A DNA stretch of 64,000 nt from Modestobacter muralis (GCF_010682105.1 NZ_JAAGWH010000041.1:62001-126000), one strand, 5' to 3'. Counted from the first letter of the stretch, positions 32,556 to 41,712 are shown. The notes: a model not told the origin generated them from the letters alone. Numbers and translations: made by a program.

Positions 32556-33045
32556 AGGACGCCGGGGCGCCGTTGCGCTCGACCGCGCGCTGCGGCCCGG
32601 TCCGCAGCCGCCAGCCCGCGACCGCTGCTGCGGTGTAGAGGGCGACGGTGAGCCAGTTGACGTCCGACCAGCGGCCCTGCGCGACGGCGAGCACGACCCG
32701 CCCCACCACCAGGCTGGCCCAGGTCACGAGCAGGACGACGAGCCAGCCGCGCAGCCGCGGCCGGGCCGCCCGCCGCCGCCTGTCCAGCGCCATGAGCCGC
32801 TGCGCCCACTCGACGGCGACCGGCCGCAGCGCCGGCTCCTCCACGGTGCGGCCCCAGCGCACCGCCCGTCCGACGAGCGCCGCCTGGGCCGTGGTCAGTC
32901 CGTGCTCGCGGGCGACGGCCCGGGCCAGCGCCTCGCCCTCGGCGGCGACGTTCGGAAGGTCCAGGGCGCTGCGCCCGCCCAGCCACCAGGCCGCCAGCGG
33001 CAGCACGAGCAGGAACAGCCCGATGGTCAGCCAGGCGATGATCAC
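32554..33045 (-). CDS. Hypothetical membrane protein
   Basis: A 163-residue protein. One N-terminal hydrophobic helix (WLTIGLFLLVLPLAAWWLG) is followed by a soluble helical part (30-90) and two more hydrophobic segments (LRGWLVVLLVTWASLVVG and a later WLTVALYTAAAVAGW). No family recognised. GTG start at 33045. Confidence 0.65.
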   Translation of the reverse strand: MIIAWLTIGLFLLVLPLAAWWLGGRSALDLPNVAAEGEALARAVAREHGLTTAQAALVGRAVRWGRTVEEPALRPVAVEWAQRLMALDRRRRAARPRLRGWLVVLLVTWASLVVGRVVLAVAQGRWSDVNWLTVALYTAAAVAGWRLRTGPQRAVERNGAPAS

Positions 33046-33147
33046 GCCGCGATGATGACCGCGGGCAGCCGTGGCCGGCCCGGTCGCGGGCCGGAGGTCA
33101 CCCGCCCGGGCGGTACCCGGCGGGCGCCGGTCCTGCTCGCCCGGGGG

Positions 33148-33402
33148 TCAGTCGCGGACGTCGTCCTCGTCGACCGGGACGGCGGCCTGCTGCTCCAGCA
33201 CGTCGAACTCGTCGGCCTCCGCGGCGGTGTCCCGGGTACCGCCGGTGCTGCCGCGCACGGCGGCCAGCTGCTGCTCGATGCCGTCGGCCTCCGGGACGTC
33301 GTCGGCGAGCGGGCGGACCTCCCCGGCGAGTTCGGGGTCGGCCGGGCTGGTCAGCCGCTGCTGCTCCAGGCGGTCGGCGTCGGTGGCTCCGGGATCGGTC
33401 AC
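33148..33402 (-). CDS. Small acidic hypothetical protein
   Basis: An 84-residue acidic protein, probably disordered, with three spaced (L/I)EQQ units and an end AVPVDEDDVRD. Small proteins of this kind are common in actinobacteria, but I cannot name the family. The GTG at 33402 has a CAGGAGA site. The frame is open further but reads in nonsense. Confidence 0.6.
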   Translation of the reverse strand: MTDPGATDADRLEQQRLTSPADPELAGEVRPLADDVPEADGIEQQLAAVRGSTGGTRDTAAEADEFDVLEQQAAVPVDEDDVRD

Positions 33403-33553
33403 GGTGGTCTCCTGGCTGCTCGGCGGGCCCGGCCCGGCGCCGGCACCCTCGCCGTCCTCCCCTGCCCGGGCGGACGCCGCACGACACCCGCGCAGGTGGC
33501 CGGGTGGTGAGCACCACGTGCCCATGGGGCGTCCGGCGGGCACAATCGTGGGC

Positions 33554-33757
33554 GTGTCAGCGCCCGGCGAGTACGAGTACGCCCCGCTGCGTCTGCCCGC
33601 CGGCATCTCCCGGTCGGCCGCCGCGCAGCTGATGAGCATGCAGGCCGACACCGGCGGCTGGGAGCTCGCCCGCCTCCAGGCCTTCGCCGACGGTACGCGG
33701 AAGGTGATCATGCGGCGGCGGATGCGGCTGTCGTACCTGCCCCGCCCCATGATCTGA
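33554..33757 (+). CDS. DUF5703-family protein
   Basis: A 67-residue protein with YEYAPLRLPAGISRSAAAQLM, GGWELARLQAFADGTRKVIMRRR. This is the compact actinobacterial DUF5703 layout. Function unknown. The GTG at 33554 lies 7 nt after CACAAT, a -10-like box, and appears leaderless. Confidence 0.8.
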   Translation: MSAPGEYEYAPLRLPAGISRSAAAQLMSMQADTGGWELARLQAFADGTRKVIMRRRMRLSYLPRPMI

Positions 33758-33857
33758 CCCGCCCACACCGCCCGGGCAGCCGTGGCGGGCCGGACGGCGG
33801 CGATACGCTGCCGGTTCCCCGTCGGCGTCCTCCGGCCCGGCGGTCGGTGGCGAAGGC

Positions 33858-34952
33858 GTGAGGGGCGATGTGGTCCGGCGGGTGAGCAGGCGGCACCTGT
33901 TGCCCGTCGGCGTCCTCGGCTTCTGCACCGCGGTCGACCTCGCCGCCGGTCCCGACCAGGTGCTCATCGGCCTGCTCGCGATGGGCCCGCTGGTCGCCGC
34001 CGTGGTGCTGGGCCGGGGCGCCACGATCGGCTACGGCCTGGCGGCGTTCGCGCTGGCGGTCGTACTGGGGTTCTACGACCGCCAGTACACCGACGAGGCC
34101 CTCCTGGGGCAGTCGTTCCGGTTGCTGGGCATGGTGGTCAGCGGCGTGATCGCGGTGCTGGCGTGCACGCTGCGGCTGCGCCGGGAGGACGTCCTCGCCC
34201 GACTCAACACTGAGGCGGCCACGTCCCGCGCCGCCGTGCAGCTCGCGGCCAGCCTGCAGCGCAGCCTGCTCACCGAGCCCCCGGTGGTGCCCGGCCTGGA
34301 GATGGCCGTGCGCTACCTGCCGGCCATGCAGCACGCCCAGGTGGGCGGTGACTGGTACGACGCGTTCCCGCTGGCCGACGGGACGACGATGCTGGTGATC
34401 GGCGACGTCGCTGGCCACGACGTCGCCGCGGCCGCGATCATGGCCCAGGCCCGCGGGGTGCTGCGCGGCATCGCCACGACCGTGACCGGCTCCCCCGCCG
34501 CGGTGCTGTCCGCGCTGGACCGCGCGCTGCTGCAGCTGCGGGTGGAGACCCTGGTGACCCTCACCGCCGCGACGGTGCGCCCCGGCCCGGCCGGCGGGAC
34601 GACGACCGTCACGTGGTCCAACGCCGGGCACCCACCGCCGGTGCTGGTGGGGGCCGACGGCACGGTGTCGGTGCTGCGCACGCCCCCCGACCTGCTGCTC
34701 GGGATCTCCGCGAACGCCCGCCGGGCCGACCACGCCGCCCAGCTGTCCCCCGGCGACACGGTGCTGCTCTACACCGACGGGCTGGTGGAGCGCCGCGGCA
34801 GCACGCTGGACGAGGGCACGGTCTGGCTGGTCGAGGCGCTCGCCCCGCTGGCCGGGCGGCCGCTGGAGGAGCTGTGCGACGTCCTGCTGGAGGGCATGGC
34901 CGGGGCGGTCCCGGACGACGTGGCCCTGCTCGCCGTCCGGGTGCGCGCCTGA
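33858..34952 (+). CDS. PP2C/SpoIIE-type serine phosphatase, membrane-bound
   Basis: A 364-residue protein. The first ~115 residues hold three or four hydrophobic helices; a short coiled segment (LRREDVLARLNTEAATSR) leads to a PPM/SpoIIE phosphatase domain (130-360). VGGDWYDAF, VIGDVAGHDVAAA, WSNAGHPPP, LLYTDGLVE and VPDDVALL are the metal-binding motifs. Such enzymes usually dephosphorylate an anti-anti-sigma factor to control a stress sigma factor. No partner is adjacent. GTG start; a GTG five codons later is possible. Confidence 0.88.
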   Translation: MRGDVVRRVSRRHLLPVGVLGFCTAVDLAAGPDQVLIGLLAMGPLVAAVVLGRGATIGYGLAAFALAVVLGFYDRQYTDEALLGQSFRLLGMVVSGVIAVLACTLRLRREDVLARLNTEAATSRAAVQLAASLQRSLLTEPPVVPGLEMAVRYLPAMQHAQVGGDWYDAFPLADGTTMLVIGDVAGHDVAAAAIMAQARGVLRGIATTVTGSPAAVLSALDRALLQLRVETLVTLTAATVRPGPAGGTTTVTWSNAGHPPPVLVGADGTVSVLRTPPDLLLGISANARRADHAAQLSPGDTVLLYTDGLVERRGSTLDEGTVWLVEALAPLAGRPLEELCDVLLEGMAGAVPDDVALLAVRVRA

Positions 34953-34956
34953 CCTG

Positions 34957-36285
34957 TCAGACCTGGCGCAGGAACCGGTCCAGCACCCGGATGCCGAAGT
35001 GCAGCGAGTCCACCGAGATGCGCTCGTCGATGCCGTGGAACAGCGAGGCGAAGTCCAGCTCGGCGGGCAGCTTGAGCGGGGAGAACCCGAAGCACCGCAT
35101 GCCCAGGGTCTCGAAGCTCTTGGCGTCCGTGCCGCCGCTCATGGTGAACGGGACCGCGCGGGCGCCGGGGTCCTCGGCCTTCAGCGCGGCGACCATCAGG
35201 TCGACGGTGGGGCCGTCGAAGGTGGTCTCCACGGCCCGGTCGTGCACCAGCCACTCGCGCGTGACGCCCTCGCCGATCAGCTCGTCCAGCTGCTTCTCGA
35301 ACGCCTCCTCCTGCCCGTAGAGGAAGCGGCCGTCGATGGTGGCGCTCGCGGTGCCGGGGATGACGTTGGCCTTGTAGCCGGCGTCGAGCATCGTGGGGTT
35401 GGCGGTGTTGCGCAGGGCCGCGCCGATCATCCGGCTGATGCTGCCCAGGCGGGCCAGCGCCTCCTCCGGGGAGTCCGGGTCGATCTCGATGCCGTAGGCG
35501 TCGCTGACCGCGTCGAGGAACTCCCGCATCGGCGGGGTGAGCACCGTGGGCAGCCGGGTCGAGCCGATCCGGGCCACCGCCTCGGCCAGCCGGGTGACGG
35601 CGTTGTCGTCGTGGACGAAGGAGCCGTGCCCGGGCCTGCCACCGGCGGTGAGCTTCATCCAGGCCAGCCCCTTCTCCGCGGTCTGCACCAGGTACAGGCG
35701 CAGGTCGTCGCGGACGGTGATGCTGAAGCCGCCGACCTCGCTGATCGCCTCGGTGCAGCCCTCGAACAGGTCGGGGTGCTCGTCGACCAGGAAGTGGGCG
35801 CCCTTGCGGCCGCCGGCCTCCTCGTCGGCGACGTAGGCCAGCACGATGTCGCGGTCGGGCTTGACGCCGGTGCGGGCCCAGTCGCGCACCAGCGCGAGGG
35901 TCATGGCGTCCATGTCCTTCATGTCGACCGCGCCGCGGCCCCAGATGTAGCCGTCGCGCTCCTCCCCGCCGAAGGGGTGCACGCTCCACTCGCTGGCGTC
36001 GGCCGGGACGACGTCGAGGTGCCCGTGCACCAGCAGCGCCGGGCGGTCCCGGTCGGTGCCCTCGATCCGGGCGACCAGGCTGGCGCGGCCCGGCTCGGAC
36101 TCGTGGATCACCGAGCTGATGCCCACCTCGTCGAGCTTGGCCGCGACCCACTCGGCGGCCTTGCGCTCGCCCGCGCTGGTGGCGGTGTCACCGGTGTTGG
36201 TCGTGTCGATGCGGATCAGGTCCGACAGCAGTTCCGCGACCTCGGACTGGGCTCCGGCGAGTGGGGTGGGGCTCGTCTCCGACAT
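34957..36285 (-). CDS. M20-family metallopeptidase
   Basis: A 442-residue dizinc exopeptidase/deacylase. Metal and catalytic residues are visible: LLVHGHLDVVP (H, D), RGAVDMKD (bridging D), YVADEEAGG (general base E and ligand E) and the late LFHGIDERIS (H). The dimerisation lid lies at about 190-310. Cytosolic; substrates may be N-acyl amino acids or dipeptides. The ATG at 36285 (MSETSPTP) is used. Confidence 0.9.
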   Translation of the reverse strand: MSETSPTPLAGAQSEVAELLSDLIRIDTTNTGDTATSAGERKAAEWVAAKLDEVGISSVIHESEPGRASLVARIEGTDRDRPALLVHGHLDVVPADASEWSVHPFGGEERDGYIWGRGAVDMKDMDAMTLALVRDWARTGVKPDRDIVLAYVADEEAGGRKGAHFLVDEHPDLFEGCTEAISEVGGFSITVRDDLRLYLVQTAEKGLAWMKLTAGGRPGHGSFVHDDNAVTRLAEAVARIGSTRLPTVLTPPMREFLDAVSDAYGIEIDPDSPEEALARLGSISRMIGAALRNTANPTMLDAGYKANVIPGTASATIDGRFLYGQEEAFEKQLDELIGEGVTREWLVHDRAVETTFDGPTVDLMVAALKAEDPGARAVPFTMSGGTDAKSFETLGMRCFGFSPLKLPAELDFASLFHGIDERISVDSLHFGIRVLDRFLRQV

Positions 36286-36372
36286 GCCGCCGATCCTGCC
36301 ACCGGCCCCTGCGCGTGACCCGACGGAGCCTCGGTTATGCTCTTCCACGGCGCTCTTCGGTGCGCCTCACCT

Positions 36373-36457
36373 GTCCGGGTGGCGGAATGGCAGACGCGCT
36401 AGCTTGAGGTGCTAGTGCCCTTTATCGGGCGTGGGGGTTCAAGTCCCCCCTCGGACA
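36373..36457 (+). tRNA. tRNA-Leu (anticodon GAG)
   Basis: An 85-nt cloverleaf. Acceptor stem GTCCGGG pairs with CTCGGAC (one G-T). The anticodon stem CTAGC/GCTAG flanks loop TTGAGGT with anticodon GAG at 36406-36408. A long variable arm (GCCC...GGGC) marks a class II tRNA, and GTTCAAGTC is the T-arm. CCA is not encoded. It marks the edge between core genes and the accessory copper cluster. Confidence 0.95.
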
Positions 36458-36559
36458 CAGAGTCGACTCCCACGGTCTTCGGTCCGGCGGGTTCTCCGCG
36501 CCCAGCGTCGGCACGTCCACTCCAGGCCTGCGGGTGGGTGCCGCGTCCGCAGGTTCCCC

Positions 36560-36595
36560 GTACGTGGTCCGAGGTCGACCGGACCGGGGACGTAC
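36560..36595. promoter_or_regulatory. Inverted repeat upstream of the rhodanese gene
   Basis: GTACGTGGTCCG is answered by CGGACC and ACGTAC, with a GGGG bulge. It lies 48 bp before the proposed start. Possible operator; no family assigned. Confidence 0.3.
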
Positions 36596-36642
36596 TCCTC
36601 GAGCGCCGGCCATCCTGCCCGCCGGCGTACCGCGCCACCCGC

Positions 36643-37134
36643 ATGGCCGGCCGGCGCACGGACCCCGCAGACTGGGGCGTGCTCACGACTCGGAAGCGCT
36701 CGATCGCCCTCGTCCTGCTGGCTGCCGGGGTGGCGACAGCAGCCTGCTCCGGCGGCGAGCCGACGGGCGGCGCCACCGCAGGGGACGCGGTCACCGCTGC
36801 GCGTACCGCGGCCTCCCCCCGTCAGGCGGACCCCGCACAGTTCGCCACGGCGGTCGGCGATCCGCGCACCTTCGCGATCAACGTGCACGTGCCCGACGCG
36901 GGCTCGATCCCCGGCACCGACGTCGCCATCCCCTACGACCAGATCCAGATGCGCGCGGCTCAGCTCCCCCGGGACCGCAGCACACCGTTGGCCGTGTACT
37001 GCCGCAGTGGCCGGATGAGTGCTGAGGCCCTGCCGGTGCTCACCGAGCTGGGCTACACGGACGTCGTGGAACTCAGCGGCGGCATGGACGCCTGGGTGGC
37101 AGACGGGCGGGAACTGCTGCCTCCGGTCGGCTGA
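36643..37134 (+). CDS. Rhodanese-domain lipoprotein
   Basis: An exported protein of about 163 residues. KRSIALVLLAAGVATAAC is a signal peptide ending in a probable lipid-modified Cys (the box is imperfect, with no Leu at -3). A rhodanese domain follows, with PYDQIQMRAAQL and the active loop VYCRSGRMSAEALP, then LSGGMDAWVADG. It may move sulfur or act as a thiol or metal-stress protein outside the membrane. The ATG at 36643 or the GTG at 36679 could be the start; neither has a good ribosome site. First gene after the tRNA. Confidence 0.82.
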   Translation: MAGRRTDPADWGVLTTRKRSIALVLLAAGVATAACSGGEPTGGATAGDAVTAARTAASPRQADPAQFATAVGDPRTFAINVHVPDAGSIPGTDVAIPYDQIQMRAAQLPRDRSTPLAVYCRSGRMSAEALPVLTELGYTDVVELSGGMDAWVADGRELLPPVG

Positions 37135-37215
37135 TCGGTCGGCCTGCGTCCCCCCAGCCGGTGGGTCGGGCACCGAGCCAGCGGTCGGCCGGACGACCGG
37201 CTCCGCACGGAACCG

Positions 37216-38766
37216 TCAGCGCAGGTAGGACACCACCGAGGTCATGCCGAGTTCTGCGTGGTAGACGTTGTGGCAGTGGACCAGCCACTGACCCGGGTTG
37301 TCGGCGTCGAAGTCCACTGCGAGCTTCTGCATCGGCAGCACGTTGACGGTGTCCTTGCGCAGGCCCCGGCCGGGCTGGTCGGCGACCGCGAAGGTGTGCC
37401 CGTGCAGGTGCATCGGGTGGAACATCATGGACTGGTTGTCGAACACCAGGCGCACCCGTTCGCCGCTGCGGATGTCCAGCGGCTCGTGGTCGGGGAACGC
37501 CTTCCCGTTGATCAGCCAACGGCGGCCGCCATCGCCCATGGCGAGTGCGATGTCCAGGGTCCGGTCGGGGCTGCGGCTGGGCAGCGCGACCTCATCGGTC
37601 GGCGAGAGGTCGCTGTAGGAGAGCAACCGACCGGTCAGCTCGGTCGGCCGGGTGTCCGGGGCGGGCGCTCGGCCTGATGCCGTCCGCAGCAGCGCGAAGC
37701 CGGCCGGGTCGTCCTTGCCCTCGGGGAACGCGACGATCGGGAAGGCGCCGTCCCCCGCGGTGACGACGACGTCGTACCGCTCGCCCATGCCGATGATCAG
37801 GGAATCGACGTCGACCGGTCGGACGGGGAAGCCGTCCGCGTGCGTGACGGTCAGCCGGTGGCCACCGATCGCGAGACGATAGGCGGTGTCACCCCCGGAG
37901 TTCACCATCCGGAACCGGATGCGCCGGCCGGGGGCGGAGGTGACCGTGAAGGGCGCCGCGGGCAGTCGACCGTTGATCAGGTGGGCGGGATAGGCCACGT
38001 CGCCGGTGTCGTCGCCGAGCGGCTTCTGCGGATCGGCCGGCCCGGCGCCCCCCATGTCCCCCATGTCCATGTCCCCCATGGACATGCCGTTCATGCTCAT
38101 GCCGTCGCGGCGGAACCCGGCGAGCAGGTCGTCCGGGGCGGCACCGAGGCCGTCGGTCCAGTCGTCGAGGACCAGGACGACCTCCTCGTCGTAGTTCGCC
38201 GGCTCGGCCGGGTCCTCGACGACCAGCGGCGCCTGCAGGCCCCGGTCGAGCTGCACTCCCACATGGGGGTGGAAGAAGTAGCTGCCGGCGTGCGGCAGGA
38301 CGAAGCGGTACTCGAACGTGCCGCCGGGCTCGACCGGGTCCTGGGTCACTCCGGGGACACCGTCCATGTCGTTGCGGAGGGCGACACCGTGCCAGTGGAT
38401 CGACGTGGCCTCCGGCAGGTCGTTGGTCAGGATCACCCTGAGCTCGTCACCGACGGTGGCGCGGATCTCCGTACCCGGCAGCGAACCGTCGAAGGCCCAC
38501 GTCTGCACGGTCCTCCCGCCCAGGTCGATGGTGGCCGGGGCCGCCCGGAGACTGCGGCGCACCACCTGTCCGGTGGTGGCTCGGGCGGCCTCCGCCTCGG
38601 CGACTGCGACCGACGTCGGACCGATCGGCGCAGCCTGGGCGTTCGAACCGCCATCGCGGAACCGCGTACCGACGACGCCACCCCCGACCACGAGCGCACC
38701 GACCCCGCCGAGCTGGAGGAAGCGACGGCGGCTCAGCGGCATGCGATCCGACGGGGCGTTGGGCAC
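37216..38766 (-). CDS. Tat-exported multicopper oxidase
   Basis: A 516-residue protein. The twin-arginine signal LSRRRFLQLGG is followed by three cupredoxin domains with all copper motifs: SIHWHGVAL, YFFHPHVG, HPMHLHGH and HCHNVYHAELGM. A Met/Asp-rich loop (MSMNGMSMGDMDMGDMGG) at mid-length is like the methionine-rich segments of CueO/CopA oxidases, suggesting cuprous oxidation and copper tolerance. The GTG at 38766 has GAGAGG upstream; the ATG at 38742 lacks one. It reads toward the rhodanese gene. Confidence 0.93.
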   Translation of the reverse strand: MPNAPSDRMPLSRRRFLQLGGVGALVVGGGVVGTRFRDGGSNAQAAPIGPTSVAVAEAEAARATTGQVVRRSLRAAPATIDLGGRTVQTWAFDGSLPGTEIRATVGDELRVILTNDLPEATSIHWHGVALRNDMDGVPGVTQDPVEPGGTFEYRFVLPHAGSYFFHPHVGVQLDRGLQAPLVVEDPAEPANYDEEVVLVLDDWTDGLGAAPDDLLAGFRRDGMSMNGMSMGDMDMGDMGGAGPADPQKPLGDDTGDVAYPAHLINGRLPAAPFTVTSAPGRRIRFRMVNSGGDTAYRLAIGGHRLTVTHADGFPVRPVDVDSLIIGMGERYDVVVTAGDGAFPIVAFPEGKDDPAGFALLRTASGRAPAPDTRPTELTGRLLSYSDLSPTDEVALPSRSPDRTLDIALAMGDGGRRWLINGKAFPDHEPLDIRSGERVRLVFDNQSMMFHPMHLHGHTFAVADQPGRGLRKDTVNVLPMQKLAVDFDADNPGQWLVHCHNVYHAELGMTSVVSYLR

Positions 38767-38861
38767 GGCATGGCCTCTCGGGCTCGACGACGGCTGGGCC
38801 CGGGGGGCTTCCGCGCCACCGCGGACGACGCCGACCGGGAACCGGCACAATCATGTCTGCC

Positions 38862-38880
38862 ACTACGACTGCCGCGTAGT
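38862..38880. promoter_or_regulatory. Operator-like inverted repeat ACTACG-N7-CGTAGT
   Basis: A perfect 6-bp dyad with a 7-nt spacer, 96 bp upstream of the oxidase start. It resembles the CTACTA-N7-TAGTAG sites at 39634 and 41778, with the ACTAC/GTAGT core 2 bp closer together. Confidence 0.45.
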
Positions 38881-39098
38881 TGTGCGAGATCGGCCGGTGG
38901 CCGGGGCCCGACCTGAGGACGCCCCGGTGCGCTCCCACGGGCGGCGGTCGATGTCTGCCAAGGGGAGTCGACGCGCTCGCCGGCGACGCCGTGGGCCCGC
39001 CGCGGCTCCCTGCCGCTGCCGTGCCACTGCGTCGGCCCGACCGGTCGCTGGTGGTCCCGGGGCCGACCACCGGCGTCGAGCTCAGCTCGGGCCGTACC

Positions 39099-39104
39099 TA
39101 AGGT
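39099..39104 (+). promoter_or_regulatory. -10 element, leaderless
   Basis: TAAGGT lies 6 nt before the GTG at 39111. Confidence 0.5.
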
Positions 39105-39110
39105 GATGGG

Positions 39111-39599
39111 GTGACCCGCCCCGACTCGGACGGGCGAGGGCGCCCACGCCGCACCATCGTCGTCGCAGCTGCGTGGATCCTGCCGCTGCTCGCCGTCGTG
39201 TCGCTCACGGCTCGGGCAGCCATCGACCTGGTCGGGCAGCAGAGGCAGGACGGGCCCCCCGCGACGCTGTTCGATCCCCGCCCGGGCCCGACGTACAGTT
39301 CCGTGCCCGCCGGCGACGCCGACCAGGTGCACGATGCGCTCCACCGTGTCGGTGAGACCTGCGCCCAGGCCCCGGAGACGCGCGCGCCCGACTCGCCGGC
39401 TCGCGACGTGGACGTGATCATCGACTTCGCGCGCCGCCATCCGGACGGCCAGTTCGACATCGATGACGAACAGGGCACCGCGCTGTCCCTGCTCCTGGTG
39501 GTCCGGGAGGAGCTGCAGTCCTGTGACCCGGCGCTCGTCCCTCGAGTCGACGCACTCATCCCGTCGCGCCATGTGACGTCCACCGCGCCGGGGGCCTGA
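39111..39599 (+). CDS. Hypothetical membrane-anchored protein
   Basis: A 162-residue protein. An N-terminal arginine-rich tail and one hydrophobic helix (TIVVAAAWILPLLAVVSL) anchor an extracytoplasmic part with two cysteines (GETCAQAP and LQSCDPAL). No known domain. It lies between the oxidase and the DUF305 gene and may belong to the same response. Confidence 0.6.
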   Translation: MTRPDSDGRGRPRRTIVVAAAWILPLLAVVSLTARAAIDLVGQQRQDGPPATLFDPRPGPTYSSVPAGDADQVHDALHRVGETCAQAPETRAPDSPARDVDVIIDFARRHPDGQFDIDDEQGTALSLLLVVREELQSCDPALVPRVDALIPSRHVTSTAPGA

Positions 39600-39632
39600 G
39601 GCAGACCCCGGTGAACTTCAACGGGCGCATTC

Positions 39633-39653
39633 ACTACTAGCGCGGGTAGTAGT
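39633..39653. promoter_or_regulatory. Operator-like inverted repeat ACTACTA-N7-TAGTAGT
   Basis: A perfect 7-bp dyad with 7-nt spacer GCGCGGG, in the gap before the DUF305 gene. The 6-bp core and the first spacer bases (GCG) recur at 41778-41796. BlaI/CopY-type repressors bind related TACTA/TAGTA dyads; the regulator itself is not in the window. Confidence 0.55.
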
Positions 39654-39814
39654 CGACGCGCTCCGTAGTCGCCGCACCGATTCCACACATCCGTCACGCC
39701 GATCGACCGTCGAGGCGTACGTCTCGGGTAGCCCCGTCGAGAGCGGCCCGGACCCGGGCCGCCATCGGTGCGGTTGCTCGGTCATGGCCGCCGCAGACGA
39801 CCAAGGAGTCCTTC

Positions 39815-40615
39815 GTGCCCTCTGCCTCGACCCACTCCCCCGCGCGCGGCCGGCTGGCCATGGCGGTGATCGGCACCAGCGCCTGGACCGCGTTGCTCAT
39901 CGCCTCCGGCGGTCTCCCCCAAGCCGCTGCCGACAGCCACACGAGCGCGCCGGCCAGCTCGGCGCCGGCGAGCAGCCCGGCGCCGAGTTCCAGCGCCCCT
40001 CAGGGCCAGACGGCCAGTCCGACCGACGTCAGGTTCGCCTCGATGATGGCCGCCCATCACCAGATGGGGATCGAGCTCACCCAGATGGCGATGGACAAGT
40101 CGAGCACACCCGGCGTCCGGGAGATCGCGCAGGAGGAGATGCAGTCGCAGCAGGAGCAGCTGCCCACCCTGAAGACCATCGCGGCATCGGGCTCCGCGAC
40201 CCATGAGCAGGAGGCGCCGCTGATGACGTTCAACCAGCAGGAGATGGACGAGCTGGAAAGCCTCACCGGTGAGGCCTTCGACATGAAGTGGCTCGACGTC
40301 TTCAGCAGCCACCACATGGCGGCGATCATGATGGCCGACACCGCGCTGCCGGGTGCGACCAGCGACGAGGCGAAGGCCGTCGAGCAGGAGATCCACGACG
40401 GCCAGCTGGAGACGCTGCAGAAGATGAACACCCTGCGCGACCAGCTGCGCGGTTCCCAGACGTCCGTGGTGCCCAGCGGTGCTGCCGACACCGGCGGCGG
40501 CAGCACCGCCGGCCTGGAGGACACGGGTCTGCTCGTCGGCGGCGGTGCGCTGCTGGCCACCGGGCTCGCTGTCGGCGCCGTCGCCGTCCGGCGCCGCGCG
40601 GCGACCAGCCGCTGA
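39815..40615 (+). CDS. Exported DUF305 protein with C-terminal sorting-like tail
   Basis: A 266-residue protein. A signal peptide (about 1-38) and a Ser/Ala/Pro linker precede the DUF305 four-helix domain: FASMMAAHHQMGIEL and WLDVFSSHHMAAIMMA hold the paired His/Met motifs associated with copper. The end has ADTGGGSTAG (224-233), a hydrophobic stretch and RRR, like the CHRD protein at 12571. The GTG at 39815 follows AAGGAG. The sortase gene starts 22 bp downstream and is its probable anchor enzyme. Confidence 0.88.
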   Translation: MPSASTHSPARGRLAMAVIGTSAWTALLIASGGLPQAAADSHTSAPASSAPASSPAPSSSAPQGQTASPTDVRFASMMAAHHQMGIELTQMAMDKSSTPGVREIAQEEMQSQQEQLPTLKTIAASGSATHEQEAPLMTFNQQEMDELESLTGEAFDMKWLDVFSSHHMAAIMMADTALPGATSDEAKAVEQEIHDGQLETLQKMNTLRDQLRGSQTSVVPSGAADTGGGSTAGLEDTGLLVGGGALLATGLAVGAVAVRRRAATSR

Positions 40616-40637
40616 CGCCACACCCCGGTCGACGCAG

Positions 40638-41345
40638 ATGACCAGCGACGAGCAGCACGCCCACCGCCGGCCCGTGATGTCCGTGGTCGCCGTGCTGCTC
40701 GTCGTGGGCGGCCTGCTGGCCCTGATCACCGGCTTCAGTGCCCAGGTCGAGCCACCGCCACCGCCACCGCCCGCGTCGGCGGTGGCGCCCGCGGCGATCC
40801 CGGGTCGGTCCGAGCCGGCAGGAGCGCCAGCGGACCCGACGGGACCGTCGTCACCGACCGCGTCGGCCGTGGTGCCAGCGCTCCCCGGGTCCGTACCGAC
40901 GCGGCTGGACATCCCCGCCATCGGCGTGGCGTCCGACCTGCTCCAGTTGGGCCTCAACCCGGACGACACCGTGGAGGTGCCCCCGCTGAGCAAGGACTCC
41001 CCTGCCGGCTGGTACCAGTACTCGGTCGCGCCCGGGGAGGTCGGGCCTGCGGTGGTCCTGGGACACGTGGACTCCGCCGAGTACGGACCGGGCGTCTTCT
41101 TCGAACTCGGTGCGCTGCTGCCCGGGGACAGCGTCTCCGTCACCCGCGCCGACGGCGTCACCGCCGTGTTCCGGGTCGACCGGGTCGCCAGCTACCCGAA
41201 GGCCGCGTTCCCCACCGACGAGGTGTACGGCGACACCGCACGACCGGAGCTGCGTCTGATCACCTGCGGAGGGACCTTCGACAGCGACTCGCGGAGCTAC
41301 CTGGACAACGTCATCGTCTTCGCGTCCTTCGTCGGTCCCGCATGA
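40638..41345 (+). CDS. Sortase, actinobacterial class E/F-like (copy 2)
   Basis: A 235-residue paralogue of the sortase at 11730. A transmembrane helix (14-33), a Pro-rich linker (PPPPPP) and the catalytic barrel follow in order, with H143 (VVLGHVDS), C210 (RLITCGG) and R219 (SRSYLDN). Long stretches are nearly identical to copy 1 (DLLQLGLN, TVEVPPL, RSY-DNVIVFA). It follows the DUF305 gene in an operon, just as copy 1 follows the CHRD gene, which makes each sortase look dedicated to its neighbour. Confidence 0.92.
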   Translation: MTSDEQHAHRRPVMSVVAVLLVVGGLLALITGFSAQVEPPPPPPPASAVAPAAIPGRSEPAGAPADPTGPSSPTASAVVPALPGSVPTRLDIPAIGVASDLLQLGLNPDDTVEVPPLSKDSPAGWYQYSVAPGEVGPAVVLGHVDSAEYGPGVFFELGALLPGDSVSVTRADGVTAVFRVDRVASYPKAAFPTDEVYGDTARPELRLITCGGTFDSDSRSYLDNVIVFASFVGPA

Positions 41346-41436
41346 GGCGACCAACGTCCCTGGATCACACCCGGGTCGCCAGGTCGGCTGTTCCGGCCGC
41401 CCCGCTCTCGCGGACTGCCGGCAGTGGTGGCGGCCT

Positions 41437-41712
41437 TCACTGACCGGCCAGGACAGCCCCGAGGATGAAGACGACAGCGGCGGCTGGGTATCCGGCAACC
41501 AGGTCCACGAAGCCGGAGGGCTGGTCACCGAAGGCGCCGATGTGGCCGAGCCAGTGCGTGACGGCGATGAGAACGCCCAGCGCCATCAGGACCTGTCCGA
41601 TGCGGACGTTCCGGCGCTTACGGCGATAGGCCCGCAGGCGTTCGGCGTCCCGCCGTTCCGCGGTCGGCCCAGCAGTGGTCCCCGGACCGTCAGCCTCGCG
41701 TCTGCCCCTCAT
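41437..41712 (-). CDS. Small membrane protein of the copper cluster
   Basis: A 91-residue protein. A charged N-terminal helix rich in Arg (ERLRAYRRKRRNVRIG) is followed by two hydrophobic helices (VLMALGVLIAVTHWLG and AAAVVFILGAVLAG). No family recognised. The ATG at 41712 has a good GGAGG. The CTACTA-N7-TAGTAG site is 66 bp upstream, which ties it to the DUF305 unit. Confidence 0.7.
   Translation of the reverse strand: MRGRREADGPGTTAGPTAERRDAERLRAYRRKRRNVRIGQVLMALGVLIAVTHWLGHIGAFGDQPSGFVDLVAGYPAAAVVFILGAVLAGQ

Larger units (their letters stand above)
38767..39110. other. Divergent control region of the multicopper oxidase
   Basis: 344 bp without a gene. It contains an inverted repeat at 38862-38880 and a TAAGGT box at 39099-39104 serving the next gene. 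No other clear structure. Confidence 0.5.

Noticed and set aside
36373-36457. tRNA-Leu as an attachment site with a downstream direct repeat
   Set aside because: I could not find a copy of the T-arm/acceptor sequence downstream in the window and no integrase abuts the tRNA. Kept only as a possibility.
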